Shown here one piece after another: positions 52,735 to 61,049 of a stretch of DNA of 64,000 nucleotides (position 1 is its first letter; every line of letters begins with the position of its first letter). Under the pieces are notes generated by a model that saw only the letters and a program-made list of their open reading frames with translations, did not search any database and was not told the DNA's origin. Both the position numbers and the translations under genes were made by a program. The DNA is from Roseicyclus sediminis (lineage in GTDB: Bacteria > Pseudomonadota > Alphaproteobacteria > Rhodobacterales > Rhodobacteraceae): the NCBI RefSeq assembly GCF_025515305.1, contig NZ_JAOPHT010000007.1:62001-126000 (forward strand), read 5' to 3'.

Positions 52735-53427
52735 ATGTCGGCTGAAGGATACGGGCGCTACGGAATATATGTCCTGCCCGAGGGCAGGTTCCACGACGCG
52801 GGCGCGGAATGGCTGGGATGGGACTGTGTCGCGGGCCGCGAGGTCGGGCATCCGGAGGTCGCGGGCCTGCCCGGACCGGCCGACGCCCTGACCGCGACGC
52901 CGCGCAAATACGGCTTCCACGGCACGGTGAAACCGCCTTTCCGCCTGGCGACCGGCACCGACGCGGCCATGCTCGACGAGGCCGCGCGGGCCTTCTGCTC
53001 CACCCGGGCCCCGGTCGAGATCCCGCTGCTGGAGGTGCGGCGTCTGGGCAATTTCATCGCGGTGGTTCCGACCGCACCGAGCGCGGCGCTGGCGGATCTC
53101 GCCGCCGAAACGGTCATGGCGCTCGACCGGTTCCGCGCCCCGCCCGCCGAGGCCGAGCTTGCCCGGCGCCGCAAAGCGAACCTCACCGCGCGGCAGGAGG
53201 AGAACCTGCTCCGCTGGGGCTACCCTTACGTGATGGAGGACTTCCGCTTCCATCTCACGCTGACGGGAAGGCTCGGACCGGAGGCCGCGGACATCGCGCG
53301 CGACGCGCTCGCGGCACATTTCGCGCCCGTCCTGCCGCGCCCCTTCCGGATCGGCAGCCTCTGCCTCGTGGGCGAGGACGACACGGGTCGTTTCCACCTC
53401 GTCCATCGCTACACCCTCTCGGGATAG
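52735..53427 (+). CDS. DUF1045 phosphonate-cluster protein, 2H phosphoesterase-like
   Basis: A 230-aa protein of the DUF1045 group that accompanies phn clusters in alphaproteobacteria. It has two His-x-Thr motifs, YGFHGTVKPPF near residue 63 and FRFHLTLTG near residue 171, which is the signature of 2H phosphoesterases acting on cyclic phosphates. It could open ribose cyclic phosphate, the PhnP step; no phnP was seen in the window. The ATG at 52735 follows GGAGGT. The gene is on the opposite strand from phnM and phnN, starts ten bases from phnM and overlaps the phnN end by 19 bases. Confidence 0.8.
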   Translation: MSAEGYGRYGIYVLPEGRFHDAGAEWLGWDCVAGREVGHPEVAGLPGPADALTATPRKYGFHGTVKPPFRLATGTDAAMLDEAARAFCSTRAPVEIPLLEVRRLGNFIAVVPTAPSAALADLAAETVMALDRFRAPPAEAELARRRKANLTARQEENLLRWGYPYVMEDFRFHLTLTGRLGPEAADIARDALAAHFAPVLPRPFRIGSLCLVGEDDTGRFHLVHRYTLSG

Positions 53428-53954
53428 AGCGCGGCCATCGCCGCCTCGACGGCACCGTCCAGCGCCCCGGAATTGTCGATCTCCGTCACCTGCAGCCCCG
53501 GGGGAAAGTCCGGTGCCGGACGGGCGAGGCGCCGCGCGATCTCACCGGGGCTTTCCCGACCGCGCCCCGACAGCCGCCGCGCCAGCACCTCGGGCCGCGC
53601 CGTGACGTGCAGCACATGCAGGCTTCCGAACCGGACCGCCGCCTTCGCAAGCACCCCGCGCGAGAGGTTCACCAGCGCATCGCGGCCAAGCGAGAGGACA
53701 TCGTCCACCGCCACCGGAACGCCGTAGCTCAGCCCGTGGGCCTGCCAGTGCAACGCGAAGTCGCCCCCCGCCGCGCGCGCCGCGAAAAGCGCGGGGCTCA
53801 CCGCCTCGAACTCCTCGCCGCCCGCCTCCGCATCGCGCGTGATGACGCGGCGCACCCGGTGCAGGTCCGGCCGCCGCGCGCAGAGCGCCTCCATCAGGCT
53901 GTCCTTGCCCACGCCCGACGGCCCGACAACCGCGATGAGCCGGCCGGCGCTCAT
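53409..53954 (-). CDS. phnN: Ribose 1,5-bisphosphokinase PhnN
   Basis: PhnN makes PRPP from ribose 1,5-bisphosphate and ATP, the last step of the C-P lyase route. The 181-aa protein has the P-loop VVGPSGVGKDSLMEAL near the N-terminus, then RRVITRDAEAGGEEFEAVS and the guanylate-kinase-like ALHWQAHGLSYGVP-type segment. The C-terminal LSGRGRESPGEIARRL carries the lid arginines. The ATG at 53954 overlaps the phnL stop; the long frame upstream is a shadow. Its last codons overlap the convergent DUF1045 gene. Confidence 0.9.
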   Translation of the reverse strand: MSAGRLIAVVGPSGVGKDSLMEALCARRPDLHRVRRVITRDAEAGGEEFEAVSPALFAARAAGGDFALHWQAHGLSYGVPVAVDDVLSLGRDALVNLSRGVLAKAAVRFGSLHVLHVTARPEVLARRLSGRGRESPGEIARRLARPAPDFPPGLQVTEIDNSGALDGAVEAAMAALYPERV

Positions 53955-54634
53955 GCCGCCCGCCCCGGCGAGAAACCCGTCACGTCGATCTCCCGGTCGG
54001 CGACGCGCGCCCGGGCCTCGAGATCGTGGAAGATGCCGACGATCGCCGCGCCCGAGGCCTTGGCCTCCTCGATCAGGGACAGAACCGTCTCGCGGTTCTG
54101 CGCATCGAGGCTCGCCGTCGGCTCGTCGAGCAGAAGCGCGGGGTAACGATGCACGAAACCGCGCGCGATGTTCACACGTTGCTGCTCGCCGCCCGAGAAG
54201 GTCGTGGGAGACAGCGACCAGAGGGCCTCGGGGATGCGCAGCCGGGTCAGAAGCGCGCGCGCGCGCTCCCGCGCCTCCTCCTCGGCCACGCCCAGCGCCA
54301 GAAGCGGCTCGGCCACGACATCGAGCGTCGGAACCCGCGGCACGACGCGCAGGAACTGCGAGACATAGCCCAGGGTCTCCCGCCGCAGCGCGAGGATCTC
54401 CCGCGGCTCGGCCCTCGTGATGTCGAGCCCCCCGATCCTGACCGCCCCCGCCTGCGCCAGGTAGTTGCCGTAGAGGATGCGCATGACGGTGGACTTGCCG
54501 GCCCCGCTCTCGCCGGTCAGCGCCACGCATTCGCCGGGCCGCACGCTGAAACCCGCGCCCGTGAGCACCGGGATCGTCACGCCGCCCTGGTTGTGCAGCG
54601 TGAAGGACTTGCCGAGATTCTGAACGTCGATCAT
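53951..54634 (-). CDS. phnL: C-P lyase accessory ATPase PhnL
   Basis: An ABC-type ATPase of 227 aa without a permease partner. Walker A GESGAGKSTVMRIL, signature FSGGEQQRVNIARGF, Walker B ALLLDEPTASLD and switch His (GIFHDLEARARV) are all present. PhnL with PhnGHI is needed to attach the phosphonate to the ribose of ATP or GTP. It sits between phnK and phnN, starts at an ATG eight bases after phnK, and is coupled to phnN by an ATGA overlap. Confidence 0.92.
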   Translation of the reverse strand: MIDVQNLGKSFTLHNQGGVTIPVLTGAGFSVRPGECVALTGESGAGKSTVMRILYGNYLAQAGAVRIGGLDITRAEPREILALRRETLGYVSQFLRVVPRVPTLDVVAEPLLALGVAEEEARERARALLTRLRIPEALWSLSPTTFSGGEQQRVNIARGFVHRYPALLLDEPTASLDAQNRETVLSLIEEAKASGAAIVGIFHDLEARARVADREIDVTGFSPGRAA

Positions 54635-54641
54635 GGGACCC

Positions 54642-55412
54642 TCACACCTGCAGGACAGAACTGACGAGAAGCTGCGTATAGGGCGCCTGCGGATCGTCGA
54701 GCACCTGGTCGGTCAGGCCGGTCTCGATGACGCGCCCGTCCTTCATCACCATCAGCCGGTCCGCCAGAAGCCGCACCACGGCCAGATCGTGCGTCACGAC
54801 GATCGCCGACAATCCCATGCGCCGCACGAGGCCCCGGATCAGGTCCAGAAGCCGCGCCTGCACGCTGACGTCCAGACCGCCCGTGGGCTCGTCCATGAAC
54901 ACCAGCCGCGGACCCGTCACCAGGTTCCGCGCGATCTGCAGCCGCTGCTGCATGCCCCCCGAGAAGGCGGCGGGCCGGTCGTCGATCCGGCTTTCGTGGA
55001 TTTCCACCCGATCGAGCCAATCGAGCGCCGCGCCCCGGATCTCGCCGTAGTGACGTGCGCCCACCGCCATCAGCCGCTCGCCCACGTTGCCGCCGGCGCT
55101 GACACGCATCCGCAACCCGTCGCGCGGGTTCTGGTGCACGAAGGCCCAGTCGGTGCGCCCCAGCATCCGCCGCTCGGGCTCGGACATCGCGAGCACGTCG
55201 CGCGGCCCCCCGGCGCGCGTGTCGAAGATCACCTCGCCCCGATCGGGCGGCAGATGCCCCGCCAGGCAATTGAGAAGCGTCGATTTTCCCGACCCGCTTT
55301 CGCCCACGATACCCAGCACCTCGCCGGGGTAGAGCGTGAAGGACACGTCGGTGCAGCCGATGCGGCCGCCATAGGTCATCGTCAGGGACTTCACGTCCAG
55401 AAGCGGTGTCAT
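54642..55412 (-). CDS. phnK: C-P lyase complex ATPase PhnK
   Basis: An ABC-type ATPase of 256 aa that docks on the PhnGHIJ core. It has GESGSGKSTLLNCLAG, the Q-loop FVHQNPRDGLRMRVSAGGNV typical of PhnK, FSGGMQQRLQIARNL, LVFMDEPTGGLDVSVQ and the switch His in VVTHDLAVV. The ATG at 55412 is preceded by AAGGAGG, which is made where a copy of the 22-bp repeat ends. About 130 bases separate it from phnJ. Confidence 0.92.
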   Translation of the reverse strand: MTPLLDVKSLTMTYGGRIGCTDVSFTLYPGEVLGIVGESGSGKSTLLNCLAGHLPPDRGEVIFDTRAGGPRDVLAMSEPERRMLGRTDWAFVHQNPRDGLRMRVSAGGNVGERLMAVGARHYGEIRGAALDWLDRVEIHESRIDDRPAAFSGGMQQRLQIARNLVTGPRLVFMDEPTGGLDVSVQARLLDLIRGLVRRMGLSAIVVTHDLAVVRLLADRLMVMKDGRVIETGLTDQVLDDPQAPYTQLLVSSVLQV

Positions 55413-55423
55413 GCGCGCCCCTC

Positions 55424-55445
55424 CTTCATCTTTCCCAAAATACGC
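55424..55445 (-). repeat. 22-bp interspersed repeat supplying the phnK ribosome-binding site
   Basis: A copy of GCGTATTT-N3-GAAAGATGAAG with N3 = TGG on the minus strand. Its last AAG plus GAGG gives AAGGAGG, seven bases before the phnK ATG. Confidence 0.75.
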
Positions 55446-55542
55446 ATCGCGGCGCCCGACGCCGGGCGCGCGGCCTGCCTGCGGTGCGCCCCGTTTTCTC
55501 CTGCGAAAACGGCCCCGGTCCGCCGGCGGTTCCGCCCGCCCC

Positions 55543-56379
55543 TCATGCCGCCTCCCCGCGCCTCCGGGCACAGAAATCCGTGTCCGAGCACACGAACATC
55601 CGCCCACCCGCGTCATCGGTGATGACCTCGTCGAGATAGGTGTCCTCCGCCCCGCAGAGCGCGCAGGGATGCGGCGCCTTGGAGGGGTCGAAAGGATGGT
55701 CCTCGAAATCGAGGCTGACGACCTTCGTGAAGGGCGGCACCGCGTAGATCCGCTGCTCCCGCCCGGCCCCGAAAAGCTGCAGCGCGGCCGATTCCAGCTT
55801 CGGGTTGTCGAATTTCGGGATCGGCGAGGGATCCATGACGTAGCGCCCCTCGACCTTCACCGGGTAGGCATAGGCGGTGGCGATCTCGCCGTGGCGCGAG
55901 ATGTCCTCGTAGAGCTTCACGTGCATCAGCCCGTATTCCTCGAGCGCGTGCATCTTGCGGGTCTCGGTCTCGCGCGGCTCAAGGAACCGCAGCGGTTCGG
56001 GGATCGGCACCTGGTAGACGAGGATCTGGTCCTCCGTCAGCGGCGTCTCGGGAATGCGGTGACGGGTCTGGATGATCGTCGCCTCCGCGGTCTTCTCGGT
56101 CACCGCGACACCGGCGGTCTTCTCGAAGAACTTGCGGATCGAGACGGCGTTCGTCGTGTCGTCCGCGCCCTGGTCGATGACCTTGAACGTGTCCTCGGGC
56201 GTCAGGCAGGCCGCCGAGACCTGCACGCCGCCCGTGCCCCAACCGTAGGGCATGGGCATTTCGCGGCTGGCGAAGGGCACCTGGTAGCCCGGAACCGCCA
56301 CGCCCTTCAGGATCGCGCGGCGGATCATGCGCTTGGTCTGCTCGTCGAGATAGGCGAAGTTGTAATCGGTGTCGCTCAT
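55543..56379 (-). CDS. phnJ: Carbon-phosphorus lyase PhnJ
   Basis: The radical SAM-type enzyme that cuts the C-P bond and frees methane or another alkane. The 278-aa protein keeps the C-terminal cysteine set C-x2-C-x21-C-x5-C (CALCGAED ... FVCSDTDFCARR), identical in spacing to the three cluster cysteines plus the catalytic cysteine of E. coli PhnJ. Other conserved parts are FAYLDEQTKRMIRRAILKG, PMPYGWGTGGVQVSAACL, and GREQRIYAVPPFTKV. It lies between phnK and the antisense gene that parts it from phnI. Confidence 0.95.
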   Translation of the reverse strand: MSDTDYNFAYLDEQTKRMIRRAILKGVAVPGYQVPFASREMPMPYGWGTGGVQVSAACLTPEDTFKVIDQGADDTTNAVSIRKFFEKTAGVAVTEKTAEATIIQTRHRIPETPLTEDQILVYQVPIPEPLRFLEPRETETRKMHALEEYGLMHVKLYEDISRHGEIATAYAYPVKVEGRYVMDPSPIPKFDNPKLESAALQLFGAGREQRIYAVPPFTKVVSLDFEDHPFDPSKAPHPCALCGAEDTYLDEVITDDAGGRMFVCSDTDFCARRRGEAA

Positions 56380-56399
56380 GTCATCCTCGCGATGCCGCC

Positions 56400-56774
56400 A
56401 TGATGGTGCCGGATTGGTCGGCCAGACCTGCGACCCAAGAGGTGTCTTTTGCCGGGGTCGCGATGTTTCCGCTGATCTTTTCGATTCTCTGGACCGTCGC
56501 CAGCACGGTCATCATCGCCACGAACTTCGAAGGTCTCTCGCCGTTCGAGCGCGCGTTGGCCGTGCTCTTCCCGCTCTTCGGGCTCTTCGCGGTCCGAACG
56601 AGCTGGCTGCACTGGCGCCGCCGCAGCAGCCTTCGCATCCAGGAGAACGATGGCGCGACCTGGTATGTCTGGATCGAACTCGACGGCAGCGAGCGCCGCT
56701 CGACCAGGGACCCGCGCGACGACTGGGACAGCGACAGCGGCGGGGATGGCAGCGGGGATGGCGGGGGCGACTAG
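56400..56774 (+). CDS. Small two-segment membrane protein, antisense inside the phn operon
   Basis: A 124-aa protein with two hydrophobic segments in the middle (MFPLIFSILWTVASTVIIA and ALAVLFPLFGLFAVRTSWLHW). A basic stretch RRRSSLRIQ follows, then a soluble tail WYVWIELDGSERRSTRD ending in Asp/Gly/Ser repeats. It fills the 397-base gap between phnJ and phnI on the other strand and ends two bases before the phnI stop. Without it the gap would be unusual for this compact operon. The start may be 56400 or the ATG at 56463. No family is recognised, and no promoter or ribosome-binding site is obvious. Confidence 0.6.
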   Translation: MMVPDWSARPATQEVSFAGVAMFPLIFSILWTVASTVIIATNFEGLSPFERALAVLFPLFGLFAVRTSWLHWRRRSSLRIQENDGATWYVWIELDGSERRSTRDPRDDWDSDSGGDGSGDGGGD

Positions 56775-56776
56775 GC

Positions 56777-57868
56777 TCATTCCGCGGCCTCCCGCCGTGT
56801 GGCGGCCATCGCCTCGCGCCTGAGCCGCCGGATCAGCTCCAGCTCGGACTGGAAGTCGACGTAGTGCGGCAGCTTGATGTGCTCGAGGAAGCCCGTCGCC
56901 TGCACGTTGTCGGAATGGTAGAGGACGAATTCCGCGTCCTGTGCCGGCGCGCCGACATCGTCCTCGCCCAGTTCCTCCCACCTCAGCGCCCGGTCGACGA
57001 GCGCCATCGAGATCGCCTTGCGCTCGGTCTGGCCGAAGACGAGGCCGTAGCCGCGCGTGAATTGCGGCGGCTCGGTCTTGGAACCCTTGAACTGGTTCAC
57101 CGTCTCGCATTCGGTCAGCACGACCTCGCCCACATCCATCGAGAATCCGAGCTCGGGGATGTCCATCTCGACTGTGACCGTTCCGATGCGAAGCTCGCCC
57201 ACGAAAGGATGGTTGCGCCCGTATCCGCGCTGCGTGGAATAGGCCATCGACAGCACGAAGCCCTCGTCCCCGCGTGTCAGCGCCTGGAGGCGCAGGGGCC
57301 GGTCGGCGGGAAAGTCGAGCGGCTCGCGCGTCAGGTCGCGGGGCGTCTCGGCGCCCTCGGGCTCGGGCTGGATCAGGTCCTCCCGGGCGAGAAACCCCGT
57401 CACATGCGGCATCGGCCCCTCGGCAGGGGCGCCGCGCTCGGCCTCCGGCACCGCCAGCCCCTCGGCGGCCAGCGCGAAGTCCAGAAGGCGGTGCGTGTAG
57501 TCGAAGGTCGGCCCCAGGACCTGCCCGCCCGGAAGGTCCTTGAAGGTTGCGCTGATGCGCCGGTCGCATGACATCGCGCCGGTATCCACCGGGCGCGAGG
57601 CCCCGAACCGCGGCAGCGTCGTGCGGTAGGCGCGGATCAGGAACACCGCCTCGATCAGGTCGCCGCGGGCCTGCTTGATGGCGAGCGCGGCGAGGTCGGG
57701 GTCGTAGAGCGACCCTTCCGCCATCACGCGGTTGACCGCCAGAGACAGTTGCTCGCGGATCTGCGCGACCGACAGCTCGGCCACCCCCGGGTCGCCCCGC
57801 CGCTCCTCGGCCAGCCAGGCATGGGCGTTGTCGATAGCGCGTTCGCCCCCCTTCACAGCGACATACAT
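56777..57868 (-). CDS. phnI: C-P lyase core subunit PhnI
   Basis: Subunit of the PhnGHIJ core, 363 aa. With PhnG, H and L it exchanges adenine for the phosphonate on ribose. Conserved parts are MYVAVKGGERAIDNAHAWLA, LSLAVNRVMAEGSLYDPDLAALAIKQARGDLIEAVFLIRAYR, RRISATFKDLPGGQVLGPTFDYTHRLLDF, and AYSTQRGYGRNHPFVGELRIG with the likely active His. FLEHIKLPHYVDFQSELELIR lies near the end. It follows phnH by three bases. Confidence 0.94.
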   Translation of the reverse strand: MYVAVKGGERAIDNAHAWLAEERRGDPGVAELSVAQIREQLSLAVNRVMAEGSLYDPDLAALAIKQARGDLIEAVFLIRAYRTTLPRFGASRPVDTGAMSCDRRISATFKDLPGGQVLGPTFDYTHRLLDFALAAEGLAVPEAERGAPAEGPMPHVTGFLAREDLIQPEPEGAETPRDLTREPLDFPADRPLRLQALTRGDEGFVLSMAYSTQRGYGRNHPFVGELRIGTVTVEMDIPELGFSMDVGEVVLTECETVNQFKGSKTEPPQFTRGYGLVFGQTERKAISMALVDRALRWEELGEDDVGAPAQDAEFVLYHSDNVQATGFLEHIKLPHYVDFQSELELIRRLRREAMAATRREAAE

Positions 57869-57871
57869 GGC

Positions 57872-58441
57872 TCAGCCCTCCGCGACGATGGTGGAGCGCG
57901 GCAGGCCGGCCACCCGGTCGCCGCAGGTGAAAAGACAATCGAAACCAAGGGGGAAACGGGCGCGATTGACGCGGAATGCGTCCACCTCCGGCAAGGACAA
58001 CGCGGCCTCGGTCTCGATCCCCGGTCCGGTCAGCCGCGCGCCCCCGGCCGCGAGCGTCTCGACCTCGACGATCAGCGTCGCCGAGCGGTCGGGATATTCC
58101 GACGTCCCCACGGAAAAGCGCCCCACCGGCTGCAGCGCGCCCCAGGTGCCGAGCGCGAACTGCGCGGTCTCGGGTCCGCAGAGCGGCGCGGCGGTATGGA
58201 AGGCGATCCATGCGCGCACGTCGTCCGTGTCGTGGGACGGCGCGAGGAACAGGGGCGTCGTGGGATCGCAGAGCGTCATCAGGACGGCGCCTGCGGCGGG
58301 CGAACAGGGCGAAGGCGGCGCGGCGCCCGCGATACGCTCGATCCGGCCGGGCCGCGACAGGGCCTGCAGGACCGCGCGGAAGGCGTGGGCGGCCTCCACC
58401 GGCGGATCGGCGAAACCGCCGTCGAGTGCGGACAGGCTCAT
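57872..58441 (-). CDS. phnH: C-P lyase core subunit PhnH
   Basis: Subunit of the C-P lyase core, 189 aa, with a fold related to PLP enzymes but without the cofactor. Conserved stretches are LDGGFADPPVEAAHAFRAVLQALSRPGRIERI, LMTLCDPTTPLFLAPS, GTSEYPDRSATLIVEVETL and LTGPGIETEAALSL, closing with RFPLGFDCLFTCGDRVAGLPRST. The ATG at 58441 overlaps the phnG stop in ATGA; the longer open frame is a shadow of phnG. It belongs to phnGHI. Confidence 0.93.
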   Translation of the reverse strand: MSLSALDGGFADPPVEAAHAFRAVLQALSRPGRIERIAGAAPPSPCSPAAGAVLMTLCDPTTPLFLAPSHDTDDVRAWIAFHTAAPLCGPETAQFALGTWGALQPVGRFSVGTSEYPDRSATLIVEVETLAAGGARLTGPGIETEAALSLPEVDAFRVNRARFPLGFDCLFTCGDRVAGLPRSTIVAEG

Positions 58442-58923
58442 GCGTTGTCTCCCCGGACCATGGTGAAGAACTCGACCTTCGTGGCGGCCGCACGGGCGGC
58501 GCGCCCGCTCCGCACCGCCTCGGCCTGACGCCTCAGCGGGGCGAGGATCGCGGCGTCGAGCGCCTCGGCCTGCCCGGCCTCGGAGAGCGCATCGATCAGC
58601 GCCGCGACGAGCGCCGCGCGCTTGCTTCGCCCCTGGACATGGCCGTGGCCGACGGCGCCATCCGGCAGCCGCACCGCCGCGCGGGTCACCGTCATCTCGC
58701 CGAGGTTGAAGGGGGCGCCCGTCGCCCCGGCCCGGCCACGCACCATCACTGTCCCGATCTCGGGCGGGCGCAGGACCTCGTGCGCCGGATCGGCCCGGTC
58801 GCCGAGCCAGGACGACCAGAGCGCCAGAAGCTCCGCCTCGGGCGCGCGGGCCAGTGTGGAAAGACGCGCGCGGCGTGACGCCTGCGCCCCGTCTTCCACC
58901 GATTGCATCGCCGAATTCGACAT
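58438..58923 (-). CDS. phnG: C-P lyase core subunit PhnG
   Basis: Subunit of the C-P lyase core, 161 aa, and the first gene of phnGHI(J)KLN. Features are SRRARLSTLARAPEAELLALW, VLRPPEIGTVMVRGRAGATGAPFNLGEMTVTRAAVRL, GHGHVQGRSKRAALVAALIDAL with the conserved Gly-Arg loop, and a closing ATKVEFFTMVRGD. The start is the ATG at 58923, with a second ATG five codons later. The 96-base divergent gap to phnF holds an inverted repeat and a Pho box. Confidence 0.92.
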   Translation of the reverse strand: MSNSAMQSVEDGAQASRRARLSTLARAPEAELLALWSSWLGDRADPAHEVLRPPEIGTVMVRGRAGATGAPFNLGEMTVTRAAVRLPDGAVGHGHVQGRSKRAALVAALIDALSEAGQAEALDAAILAPLRRQAEAVRSGRAARAAATKVEFFTMVRGDNA

Positions 58924-58949
58924 CTTGCGCGTTTGTCCATTTATTTATA

Positions 58950-58964
58950 CAACTATACAAGTTG
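58950..58964 (-). promoter_or_regulatory. Inverted repeat, candidate PhnF operator
   Basis: CAACT-ATACA-AGTTG lies in the A/T-rich centre of the phnG-phnF gap, within TTATAC/GATACA flanks that extend the symmetry. It starts 27 bases from the phnG ATG and overlaps a likely -10 region. It is the most probable site for the GntR/UTRA regulator PhnF. Confidence 0.55.
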
Positions 58965-59000
58965 ATACATCCCGCGAGGCCACCGTGCAAGCGGCGCCGC

Positions 59001-59018
59001 ATGAAACTTTGGTGACAG
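59001..59018 (-). promoter_or_regulatory. Pho box between phnG and phnF
   Basis: On the minus strand CTGTCAC-CAAA-GTTTCAT is a very good 7-4-7 PhoB site. It is about 80 bases before phnG, as expected for activation. It also ends one base before the phnF ATG, covering that gene's ribosome-binding region on the DNA. Confidence 0.7.
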
Positions 59019-59019
59019 C

Positions 59020-59736
59020 ATGGGACGTCCCGCACTCTGGATCTCGATCCGCGACCGGCTGGCCGAGGAGATCGCGCTTGGCCATTACGGGCCCGGCGAC
59101 CGCCTGCCGACCGAGGCGCAGCTGGCCGGACGCTTCGGCGTGAACCGCCACACGGTCCGGCGTGCGCTGGCCGCGCTGGCCGAGGCCGGGACGGTCCATG
59201 CCCGCCGGGGTGCGGGCGTCTACGTGCAGCACCGTCCGACCCCTTACGCCATCGGCCGGCGCGTGCGGTTCCACCAGAACCTGCTGGCCGCCGGGCGCGT
59301 GCCGGAAAAGCGCGTCCTGTTGATCGAGACGCGCGCGGCTGGCCCCGACGAGACCGGGGCGCTGGCCCTCCCGCCCGAGGCGCCGGTGCATGTCTACGAG
59401 GGACTGAGCCTGTCGGACGGCGTCCCCATCGCGCTGTTCCGCTCGGTCTTTCCGGCCGACCGCCTGCCGGACCTTCCCAGGGCGCTGTCGGAAACGGGAT
59501 CGGTGACGGCGGCGCTGGCGGCGGCGGGCGTCGACGATTACACCCGCGCGCGCACGGAGATCACGGCCAAGCCCGCGACGCCGACACTTGCCGCGCAACT
59601 GCGCCTTGCGGCCGGCGCACCGATCCTGCGGACGGTCGGCGTGAACGTGGACCGGGTGGGCATTCCGGTGGAATACGGCCGCACCTGGTTCGCCGGGGAT
59701 CGCGTGGCGCTGACGCTGGGCGCCGACGATCTGTAG
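59020..59736 (+). CDS. phnF: GntR/UTRA regulator PhnF
   Basis: A 238-aa regulator with an N-terminal winged helix (LGHYGPGDRLPTEAQLAGRFGVNRHTVRRALAALAEAG, residues 20-57) and a C-terminal UTRA ligand domain (about residues 90-230). The latter reads VPEKRVLLIETRAAGPDE, GLSLSDGVPIALFRSVFPADRL and ILRTVGVNVDRVGIPVEYGRTWFAGDRVAL. It is divergent from phnGHI, the usual place for PhnF, which represses the operon until a phosphonate intermediate binds. No classical Shine-Dalgarno is visible because the region before the ATG coincides with the Pho box. Confidence 0.9.
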   Translation: MGRPALWISIRDRLAEEIALGHYGPGDRLPTEAQLAGRFGVNRHTVRRALAALAEAGTVHARRGAGVYVQHRPTPYAIGRRVRFHQNLLAAGRVPEKRVLLIETRAAGPDETGALALPPEAPVHVYEGLSLSDGVPIALFRSVFPADRLPDLPRALSETGSVTAALAAAGVDDYTRARTEITAKPATPTLAAQLRLAAGAPILRTVGVNVDRVGIPVEYGRTWFAGDRVALTLGADDL

Positions 59737-59805
59737 CCAAGGAAGCTCATGCGGCACATGAGCGTCGTCGGCTTATGGATTGTAATTCATGACTCTTGCA
59801 GGCGC

Positions 59806-61005
59806 TCAGTCCACGAGGAACCGCGCACTCAGCGGCAAGCTGGCCGCGCCGAGCGCCCTTGCATCGGCGCCGATCGTCCCGCTCCGGATGGCGGGCCGGC
59901 GGATGCCCGAGAGGTCCAGGCCGTCGAGCGCCGCCTCCACCCTTACCCTGAGGTCGGCAAGAACCCGGCGCGGCAGCCAGCCGTCGAGCAGGATCGCGTC
60001 GAGATCGAGAAGCGCCTGGGCTGCAAGCACCGCGTGCGCCAGCGCCGGGGCCGCATGATCCAGCCAGTCCTCCAGCGCCGCCTCGGGGATGTCCCAGCCC
60101 TCGGCATCGTTCCAGATATGCGTCGCATCCTGCCCCATCTCTACAAGCCGCCGCTCCAGCTTGGATAGCGACGCAAGCTCGATGAGCGGGAGCATTCTTC
60201 CGTCGGTGTCGGGCACGACCAGCGGACCGAGACCCGCCGCATTGCCCGTCGCACCGGTATAGAGCGAGCCGCGCAGCACAAGGCCGCCACCGATGAAGAA
60301 GGCGACGAAGAAACTGAGGAAATTGGGCGGTCGCGGCGAAGCCCCGAAGACGAGTTCCGCACTGCAGGCCGCCGTCGCATCGTTCTGGACGAAAAGAGGA
60401 AGGTCGATCCGCTCGGCCAGTTCCGCCCCGAGGTCGCGGGTCTCCCAGTTCGCCATGCGCGCCGGGTCGACCCCGATCTGCGCGGCCCAGTTCCACAGGT
60501 GGAACGGCATCGCGATGCCCATTCCCGCCAAGCGCCCCCTCAGCGCCGGGGCGAGCCGGTTGCGGATCGTTCCGCAGCCCGAGACGGTGAAGGCCAGCAC
60601 GTTGTCGAAGTCGGGATAGGAATGGATCTGCTTTTCCCGGTCGATGATCGTGCCGAGGAAATCCGTCAGCACGAGCTCCAGCGACCGGCGACCGACCTTC
60701 AGACCGAGGAAGAACGCGCCCGTCGGGTTCAGCGACAGGGGAACGGAGGGTTGCCCGACGCGCCCGCGCTGCGGCGCGCCCCGCCGGATCAACTGATCGG
60801 CCTCGAGCGCCCGAATCAGCCGCGAGACGGTCTGCGCCGACAATCCCGTGCGTCGCGCGACCTCGGCGCTCGCCAGCCCCGAGGACCGGCGCAGAAGCGT
60901 CAGGACAAGGCGCTCGTTCTGCTCGCGCATGCCGCTCTGGTTCGTCCCGAGCTGGGTCGATCCGCCCGGGATGTTCTCCCGCTCGCTGTCCGTGAGGTGT
61001 TCCAT
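59806..61005 (-). CDS. frcR: ROK family transcriptional regulator
   Basis: A 399-aa repressor-type protein. Residues 25-75 form a winged helix ([39 protein letters not shown]). The ROK sugar-kinase-like domain follows with [42 protein letters not shown] and [28 protein letters not shown]. The ROK zinc motif (CxCGxxGC) and full kinase residues are not seen, so it should act only as a sugar-sensing regulator. It is divergent from frcBCA, as frcR is in Sinorhizobium, and an inverted repeat lies between them. Confidence 0.85.
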   Translation of the reverse strand: MEHLTDSERENIPGGSTQLGTNQSGMREQNERLVLTLLRRSSGLASAEVARRTGLSAQTVSRLIRALEADQLIRRGAPQRGRVGQPSVPLSLNPTGAFFLGLKVGRRSLELVLTDFLGTIIDREKQIHSYPDFDNVLAFTVSGCGTIRNRLAPALRGRLAGMGIAMPFHLWNWAAQIGVDPARMANWETRDLGAELAERIDLPLFVQNDATAACSAELVFGASPRPPNFLSFFVAFFIGGGLVLRGSLYTGATGNAAGLGPLVVPDTDGRMLPLIELASLSKLERRLVEMGQDATHIWNDAEGWDIPEAALEDWLDHAAPALAHAVLAAQALLDLDAILLDGWLPRRVLADLRVRVEAALDGLDLSGIRRPAIRSGTIGADARALGAASLPLSARFLVD

Positions 61006-61049
61006 CCTGGGCGAGTCTTCTCTCTCCGGGGCCGGTCTGGCAAGGTGCG

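Noticed and set aside
56376-58493. Long minus-strand frame that could join phnI-phnJ gap and phnH into one protein
   Set aside because: It runs in a different frame from phnI and phnH and covers the antisense membrane gene. It is a shadow, not a fusion.
59745-59763. Stem GCTCATG/CATGAGC between phnF and the ROK gene as a terminator
   Set aside because: Only seven base pairs, no T tract, and moderate stability. It may be incidental.
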